A DNA stretch of 10,196 nt from Collimonas sp. UBA1456 (GTDB lineage Bacteria; Pseudomonadota; Gammaproteobacteria; Burkholderiales; Burkholderiaceae_D), in assembly GCA_002325825.1 (NCBI GenBank), contig DCSW01000103.1, forward strand, positions 449 to 10,644, given 5' to 3'. The position numbers were made by a program, and so were the translations under genes. Position 1 is the first letter of the stretch. Each line of letters opens with the position of its first letter. The notes under the pieces were generated by a model, which worked only from the letters and a program-made list of their open reading frames with translations, did not search any database and was not told where the DNA came from. This document shows positions 5,929 through 10,196 of this stretch, one piece after another.

Positions 5929-7272
5929 ATGAACATTGTTATTCTCGCCGCCGGCATGGGCAAGCGCATGCAGTCTACACTGCCCAAAGTATTACACCAT
6001 TTGGCAGGCAAGCCGCTGCTGTCGCATGTCATCGATGCCGCACGCGCCTTGTCGCCTACCACGCTGTGCCTCATCTACGGCCATGGCGGCGACGCCGTGC
6101 CAAGTTCGCTGGCGGCTAGCGATCTGGTATTTGCCAAGCAAGAGCCGCAACTCGGCACCGGCCACGCGGTAGCGCAAGCAGCAGCACATCTGGATGACAG
6201 CGTGCTTACTCTGGTGCTTTACGGAGACGTGCCGCTGATCACCAACAGTACGCTGCGCCGATTGGTCCACAGTGCCGGCGCCGACAAACTGGCAGTCCTG
6301 ACCGTCACGCTGACGGACCCGACCGGCTACGGCCGCATCATCCGCGAAAGCGGCCAGATAGTCAGCATCGTCGAACAAAAAGATGCCAGCGCCGAGCAAC
6401 TGGCGATTGTCGAATGCAACACCGGCATCATGGTGGCGCCGACCGTACGGTTGAAGAAATGGCTGGCTGGTCTCTCCAATAACAATGCACAGGGCGAATA
6501 TTACCTAACCGACATCGTCGCCAGTGCTGTCGCTGACGGCACGCCGGTGGTATCGACGCAACCGGATGCGGTTGTGGAAACTCTGGGCGTCAACAGCAAG
6601 GTGCAACTGGCTGAATTGGAGCGCATCCATCAGCGCAACATCGCCGAACGCCTGCTGGAACAGGGCCTGACGCTGCTCGATCCGGCGCGCATCGATGTGC
6701 GTGGCAGATTGCAGTGCGGGCGCGATGTCAGCATCGATGTCGGCTGTGTGTTTGAAGGCGAAGTGAGCATTGCAGACGGTGCCGTAATAGGCTCCAACTG
6801 CGTGATCAAGAATGCACACATCGGCCGCAACGCCAACATCAAGCCGTTCTGCCATATTGAGGACGCAGTGGTCGGCGCGGCTTCGCAAATTGGTCCTTAC
6901 GCAAGACTGCGGCCTGGCACTGAACTTGGTGAAGAGGTCCATATCGGTAATTTTGTCGAGGTGAAGAACAGCCAGATCGCCTCCCACAGCAAAGCTAATC
7001 ACCTGGCTTATATTGGCGACGCCACGATTGGATCGCGCGTGAATATCGGCGCCGGCACCATCACATGCAATTACGACGGCGTCAATAAATTCCGCACGGT
7101 GATTGAGGACGATGCCTTCATCGGTAGCGACAGCCAGTTGGTAGCGCCAGTGCGGGTCGGCCAAGGTGCAACACTGGGGGCAGGTACAACTTTAACCAAG
7201 GATGCACCAGCAGGCAAGCTAACGATCTCACGGGCCAGGCAGATCACGGTTGATGGTTGGAGCGGCCGGTGA
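5929..7272 (+). CDS. glmU: Bifunctional UDP-GlcNAc pyrophosphorylase / glucosamine-1-phosphate acetyltransferase (GlmU)
   Basis: A 447-residue cytosolic enzyme that acetylates glucosamine-1-phosphate and then couples it to UTP, giving UDP-GlcNAc for peptidoglycan and LPS. The N-terminal uridyltransferase domain (about 1-225) shows LAAGMGKRMQSTLPKVLHHL (about 6-25), LGTGHA (75-80), YGDVPL with the metal-binding Asp100, GEYYLTD (189-195) and the GVNSK Asn222. The C-terminal left-handed beta-helix (about 250-440) shows hexapeptide repeats, YARLRPG (324-330), EVKNS Lys346, HLAYIGD with the catalytic His358 and Tyr361, and NIGAGTITCNYDG (372-384). The family's length is about 450-456, so the gene is complete. 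It shares its pathway and direction with glmS downstream. The ATG at 5929 gives the canonical MNIVILAAG start. The stop is TGA. Confidence 0.97.
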   Translation: MNIVILAAGMGKRMQSTLPKVLHHLAGKPLLSHVIDAARALSPTTLCLIYGHGGDAVPSSLAASDLVFAKQEPQLGTGHAVAQAAAHLDDSVLTLVLYGDVPLITNSTLRRLVHSAGADKLAVLTVTLTDPTGYGRIIRESGQIVSIVEQKDASAEQLAIVECNTGIMVAPTVRLKKWLAGLSNNNAQGEYYLTDIVASAVADGTPVVSTQPDAVVETLGVNSKVQLAELERIHQRNIAERLLEQGLTLLDPARIDVRGRLQCGRDVSIDVGCVFEGEVSIADGAVIGSNCVIKNAHIGRNANIKPFCHIEDAVVGAASQIGPYARLRPGTELGEEVHIGNFVEVKNSQIASHSKANHLAYIGDATIGSRVNIGAGTITCNYDGVNKFRTVIEDDAFIGSDSQLVAPVRVGQGATLGAGTTLTKDAPAGKLTISRARQITVDGWSGR

Positions 7273-7462
7273 AGATCAAGAAATAGGATTTAAAAGCAAG
7301 ATTACAAAATAAGATCAAAAAGCAGCGGAATGAAACCATAAAAATAGTTTCCCATCGTTTACTGGAATGACGAGTTAAGAAACCGATCGCCGAGCCAGGA
7401 CTGCATGTCCGCGACGTTACGCTTGGGTATAGCTGTCCATCCTACCGACCAATCGTGCTACT

Positions 7463-7925
7463 TCACACAGCAATGCGGGTCTCAAATTTACTTCTGTAGA
7501 TCGAAAATACGTCCATACATTGCGCACATCCTTTTGCGCGGCAAACAACTGGTGCGCCAACGCATGGTAGGCCGCCATGTCCGCCACCTATACTACCAGC
7601 AAAAAATTTGGCTCCAGCGAGACCCGATAGCATTGCAGCAGCTGCGGCGCATGCACTACCAGCTCCTCGAATTCCTGCAAGCGCCCATCGGCCTGATTGT
7701 CGAGTGTCACCTAAACAATCGTGGTCAAGACAGCGCCGATCTTATCTGGCATGAAGATAGCCACCTGGCGCAGAATCACGCCGGCGTCGGTCAGACGTTT
7801 GACGCGCCGCACGCAAGTCGGCGCAGAAGCATGCACCTGTTGCGCCAGCTGCTAATTGGTTTGCGAGGCATCGACTTGCAAGACATTCAAGATACGGCGG
7901 TCAATCTCGTAAAAACAATATCCAT
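7463..7925 (-). pseudogene. Lrp/AsnC family transcriptional regulator, inactivated
   Basis: The minus strand encodes a recognisable Lrp/AsnC protein: YEIDRRILNVLQVDA, a winged helix-turn-helix (QLAQQVHASAPTCVRRVKRLTDAGVI), then a RAM ligand-binding domain (LQEFEELVVHAPQLLQCYRVS, VADMAAYHALAHQLF, VRNVWTYF) and, after a frame change near 7505, RSKFETRIAV with a TGA at 7463-7465. That gives about 154 codons, the family's normal length. Damage consists of TAG codons at 7852-7854, 7711-7713 and 7588-7590, a frameshift just after the likely ATG at 7923-7925 (one T short in a T run), and the one near 7505. Between these the frame is clean, so inactivation looks fairly recent. Such regulators respond to amino acids and often regulate themselves. 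It lies between glmU and glmS and is transcribed divergently from glmS. Confidence 0.85.
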
Positions 7926-7965
7926 ATGTAATATATTTATGAAATTTATAACATAAAATATTAAA

Positions 7966-7985
7966 CTAAATTTGAATTAATTTAG
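7966..7985. promoter_or_regulatory. Perfect inverted repeat in the divergent lrp-pseudogene/glmS region (possible operator)
   Basis: CTAAATT (7966-7972) and AATTTAG (7979-7985) are perfect 7-base arms around TGAATT in a very AT-rich 122-base gap. Lrp/AsnC regulators bind AT-rich dyads and commonly autoregulate from the intergenic region, so this may be the operator of the now broken regulator and could also have affected glmS. The function is inferred. Short palindromes also arise readily in AT-rich DNA. Confidence 0.35.
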
Positions 7986-8047
7986 ACATCATATTTCATA
8001 TGTGCTGGCCTAATATATGCTCATTAACCCAACAAATGAGGAAAGCT

Positions 8048-9865
8048 ATGTGCGGTATCATCGCTGCAGTTGCAAAAATCAATGTCACTCCCTTCCTGCT
8101 GGAAGGCCTAAAACGGCTTGAATACCGCGGCTACGACTCATGTGGCGTGGCCTTGCATATCGACGGCAAACTACAGCGCTCACGCAGCACTTCGCGCGTC
8201 GCCGATCTGGAAGCGCAGGTCGACAAAGCGCACTTGTCTGGTTTCACCGGCATCGCCCATACACGCTGGGCCACGCACGGCGCACCAGCCACGCACAATG
8301 CACACCCGCATTTTTCGCGCGACCGCATCGCGCTAGTCCACAATGGTATCATCGAAAACCACGATGAATTACGCACCGAACTGCAAGCTGCTGGCTATCA
8401 GTTTGAAAGCCAGACCGATACCGAAGTCATCGCCCATCTGGTTGATCACATGTACAACGGCGACCTGTTCGCTACCGTGCAGCAAGCCGTTAAGCGCCTG
8501 ACCGGTGCTTATTCGATTGCCTTGTTCTGCGTCGATGAACCGCATCGAGTGATTGCTGCGCGGCAAGGTTCGCCGCTGATCGTCGGCGTCGGCGAAGGGC
8601 AAAATTTCGTTGCATCGGATGCGATGGCGCTAGCCGGCATGACCGATCAAATCATCTATCTGGACGAGGGCGATGTGGTCGATCTGCAGTTGCAACGTGT
8701 CTGGATCGTCGATGTCAAGGGCAAAGCTGTCGAGTTCGAAGTCAAGACCGTGTACGCGCACAGCAGCGCTGTCGAACTAGGGCAGTTCCAGCACTACATG
8801 CAAAAGGAAATTTCCGAACAGCCGCGCGCCATTGCCGACACGCTCGAAGGCGTCACCGGCATCATGCCGGAACTGTTCGGCGATAGTGCTTTCAATGTAT
8901 TCAAGCAAATTGACTCGGTCTTAATCCTAGCTTGCGGCACCAGCTACTATGCTGGCCTGACCGCAAAATACTGGATCGAATCGATCGCCAAGATCCCGGT
9001 CAACGTCGAAATTGCCAGCGAATACCGCTACCGCGACAGCGTACCGAATTCTAACTCGCTAGTCGTTGCCATCTCGCAAAGCGGCGAAACCGCCGACACG
9101 CTAGCTGCGCTCAAGCACGCACGCTCGCTCGGCATGCTGCACACGCTGACCATCTGCAACGTCGCCACCAGCGACATGGTGCGCGAATGCGCACTATCCT
9201 ACATCACCCGCGCCGGAGTGGAAGTCGGCGTCGCATCGACTAAAGCCTTCACCACCCAGTTGACCGCCCTGTTTTTGCTGACGCTAGCGCTAGCGCGAAG
9301 CAAAAGCCGCCTCAGTAAAGAACAAGAAACCGTCCACCTGAAAGCCATGCGTCATCTCCCCGCCGCGTTGCAAAGCGTGCTGGCGCTGGAACCGCATATC
9401 GTCGCCTGGGCCGAGGCCTTTGCCCTCAAGGAAAACGTGTTGTTCCTGGGACGCGGCATCCACTACCCGATCGCGCTGGAAGGCGCATTGAAGCTCAAGG
9501 AAATCACCTACATCCACGCCGAAGCCTACGCCGCCGGCGAACTTAAGCACGGCCCGCTGGCACTGGTTACCGAAGAAATGCCGGTAGTAACTGTGGCGCC
9601 GAACGACACGCTGATCGAAAAATTGAAATCAAACATGCGAGAAGTCCGCGCCCGCGGCGGCCAGTTGTACGTATTTGCCGATGCTGACTCTCACATCAAA
9701 TCAAGCGACGGCGTACACGTAATCCGTCTACCGGAAAATTACGGCATGCTATCGCCGATTTTGCACGTAGTGCCGCTGCAGCTGCTAGCGTATCATACCG
9801 CGCTGAAACGAGGGACGGATGTAGATAAGCCGCGGAATTTGGCTAAGTCGGTTACTGTTGAATAG
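8048..9865 (+). CDS. glmS: Glutamine--fructose-6-phosphate aminotransferase, isomerizing (GlmS)
   Basis: A 605-residue enzyme that makes glucosamine-6-phosphate from fructose-6-phosphate and glutamine, the first step towards UDP-GlcNAc. The ATG at 8048 places Cys directly after Met (MCGIIAAVA), as needed for the N-terminal nucleophile, and has GAGGAAA just upstream; the in-frame ATG at 8000 is rejected for this reason. The class II glutaminase domain (about 2-240) shows EYRGYDSCGVA, HTRWATHG, HNGIIENH and TDTEVI. The first SIS domain (about 285-430) has ACGTSYYAG near 295, SQSGETADT near 345 and ASTKAFTTQL. The second SIS domain (about 455-595) has GRGIHYPIALEGALKLKE and EAYAAGELKHGPLAL. The C-terminus LAKSVTVE is canonical, followed by TAG. 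The gene is intact and full length (family about 605-610). No glmS-ribozyme-like leader is visible, as expected outside Gram-positives. The promoter probably lies in the AT-rich region upstream, but no clear -35/-10 pair could be assigned. Confidence 0.97.
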   Translation: MCGIIAAVAKINVTPFLLEGLKRLEYRGYDSCGVALHIDGKLQRSRSTSRVADLEAQVDKAHLSGFTGIAHTRWATHGAPATHNAHPHFSRDRIALVHNGIIENHDELRTELQAAGYQFESQTDTEVIAHLVDHMYNGDLFATVQQAVKRLTGAYSIALFCVDEPHRVIAARQGSPLIVGVGEGQNFVASDAMALAGMTDQIIYLDEGDVVDLQLQRVWIVDVKGKAVEFEVKTVYAHSSAVELGQFQHYMQKEISEQPRAIADTLEGVTGIMPELFGDSAFNVFKQIDSVLILACGTSYYAGLTAKYWIESIAKIPVNVEIASEYRYRDSVPNSNSLVVAISQSGETADTLAALKHARSLGMLHTLTICNVATSDMVRECALSYITRAGVEVGVASTKAFTTQLTALFLLTLALARSKSRLSKEQETVHLKAMRHLPAALQSVLALEPHIVAWAEAFALKENVLFLGRGIHYPIALEGALKLKEITYIHAEAYAAGELKHGPLALVTEEMPVVTVAPNDTLIEKLKSNMREVRARGGQLYVFADADSHIKSSDGVHVIRLPENYGMLSPILHVVPLQLLAYHTALKRGTDVDKPRNLAKSVTVE

Positions 9866-10196
9866 GAGGGATTGGTGCAGGTAATCACTTTTTGTCGACG
9901 AATAAAAAAGTCAGATACAACATAAAGATACTAACTACAGGGGTGGCTAAGTTAACAATTAACAGGATCAAACGTTTCCATTTTTTTATATTTACACAAG
10001 CAAAAATACGCTATTCTGTTTTTCTGAGAGCTGATCTGAATTTTTGCAATGGTGGATCTCGGGTCTTTAGTTGAGTAATTCACCGGGAAGCATAGTAATT
10101 CCCCCATTTTTAAGCAAAGTTAAACAGTAGGGGCTAAGCCACAAGGTCTAATCTCGGCTTCAGGGTGATGCTGCCGAGCGTCCTGTTCGGACTTTT
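9866..10196. other. AT-rich gene-free tail after glmS
   Basis: No recognised gene. After glmS there is a weak 7-base AT inverted repeat, ACTTTTT (9887-9893) with AAAAAGT (9905-9911), too GC-poor to call a terminator with confidence. The minus strand from 9980 to a TGA at 9885-9887 could encode a short hydrophobic segment flanked by lysines, but there is no normal start. From about 10130 the composition becomes GC-richer. There the arms CTCGGC (10153-10158) and GCCGAG (10173-10178) form a 6-base inverted repeat, and the minus strand is open from the window edge to a TAG at 10134-10136. This may be the 3' end of a gene beyond the window, convergent with glmS. Confidence 0.4.

Noticed and set aside
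7405..7956. 183-residue plus-strand open frame between glmU and glmS
   Set aside because: It is the antisense shadow of the Lrp/AsnC pseudogene, which explains the minus strand along nearly its whole length with family motifs.
7926..8047. glmS ribozyme/riboswitch leader
   Set aside because: That element belongs to Gram-positive glmS genes and is longer and more structured. This gap is short, AT-rich and shares its space with a divergent gene.
9892..10074. 60-residue plus-strand frame starting with TTG after glmS
   Set aside because: No Shine-Dalgarno, low-complexity AT-rich composition, and no resemblance to any protein family I know.
10153..10196. Intrinsic terminator at the window end (GTCC-TGTTC-GGAC-TTTT)
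   Set aside because: The stem is only four pairs and the T run is cut by the window edge. It may lie inside a coding region, so it cannot be supported.
1..10196. CRISPR array, insertion sequence, prophage, defence or biosynthetic gene cluster
   Set aside because: No regularly spaced repeats, transposase or integrase motifs, phage genes or defence domains were seen on either strand. The intact genes are ordinary housekeeping functions.

Overview
The window looks like a chromosomal segment of a betaproteobacterium of the order Burkholderiales, most likely Oxalobacteraceae-like. This is inferred from protein flavour and from the gene set MidA-type methyltransferase / pteridine-reductase-like SDR / folB / ttcA / glmU / Lrp / glmS. 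No 16S or other decisive marker is present, so the family assignment is tentative. Base composition is near balanced in the genes and AT-rich in several gaps. At least two genes are clearly dead and a third is frameshifted, which suggests a lineage in early genome erosion, for example a host-restricted one.

Layout. Bases 1-35 hold the 5' half of a minus-strand type II tRNA gene (Tyr or Ser) behind a perfect-consensus sigma-70 promoter at 50-78. Bases 203-1036 (minus) are a multiply frameshifted gamma-glutamyl-GABA hydrolase-like gene that has lost its catalytic cysteine. A gene-poor gap follows (1037-1403). Next come a small DUF2905 membrane protein and a MidA/NDUFAF7-type methyltransferase on the minus strand (1404-2827). 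A divergent plus-strand cluster begins at 2965: FolM/PTR1-like SDR, folB, ttcA (to 5192), then a DUF1508 (YegP-like) gene with a C-terminal frameshift and glmU (5929-7272). An Lrp/AsnC regulator pseudogene lies on the minus strand (7463-7925), facing an AT-rich divergent region with a perfect inverted repeat. Intact glmS fills 8048-9865, followed by a mostly gene-free AT-rich tail.

How the genes work together. GlmS makes glucosamine-6-phosphate and GlmU carries out the last two steps to UDP-GlcNAc, so the two bracket the amino-sugar supply for peptidoglycan and LPS. FolB and the SDR belong to pterin/folate metabolism. TtcA thiolates cytidine 32 of tRNAs. The MidA-like protein is probably an assembly methyltransferase for respiratory complex I. 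The biosynthetic and tRNA-modification genes have intact frames, while the catabolic hydrolase and the regulator are broken, the pattern expected of reductive evolution.

I did not find a new defence system, mobile element, CRISPR array or biosynthetic cluster. The most interesting signals are the two pseudogenes (one with three in-frame amber codons), an operator-like palindrome left beside the dead regulator, and substitutions in the cofactor loop of the SDR.
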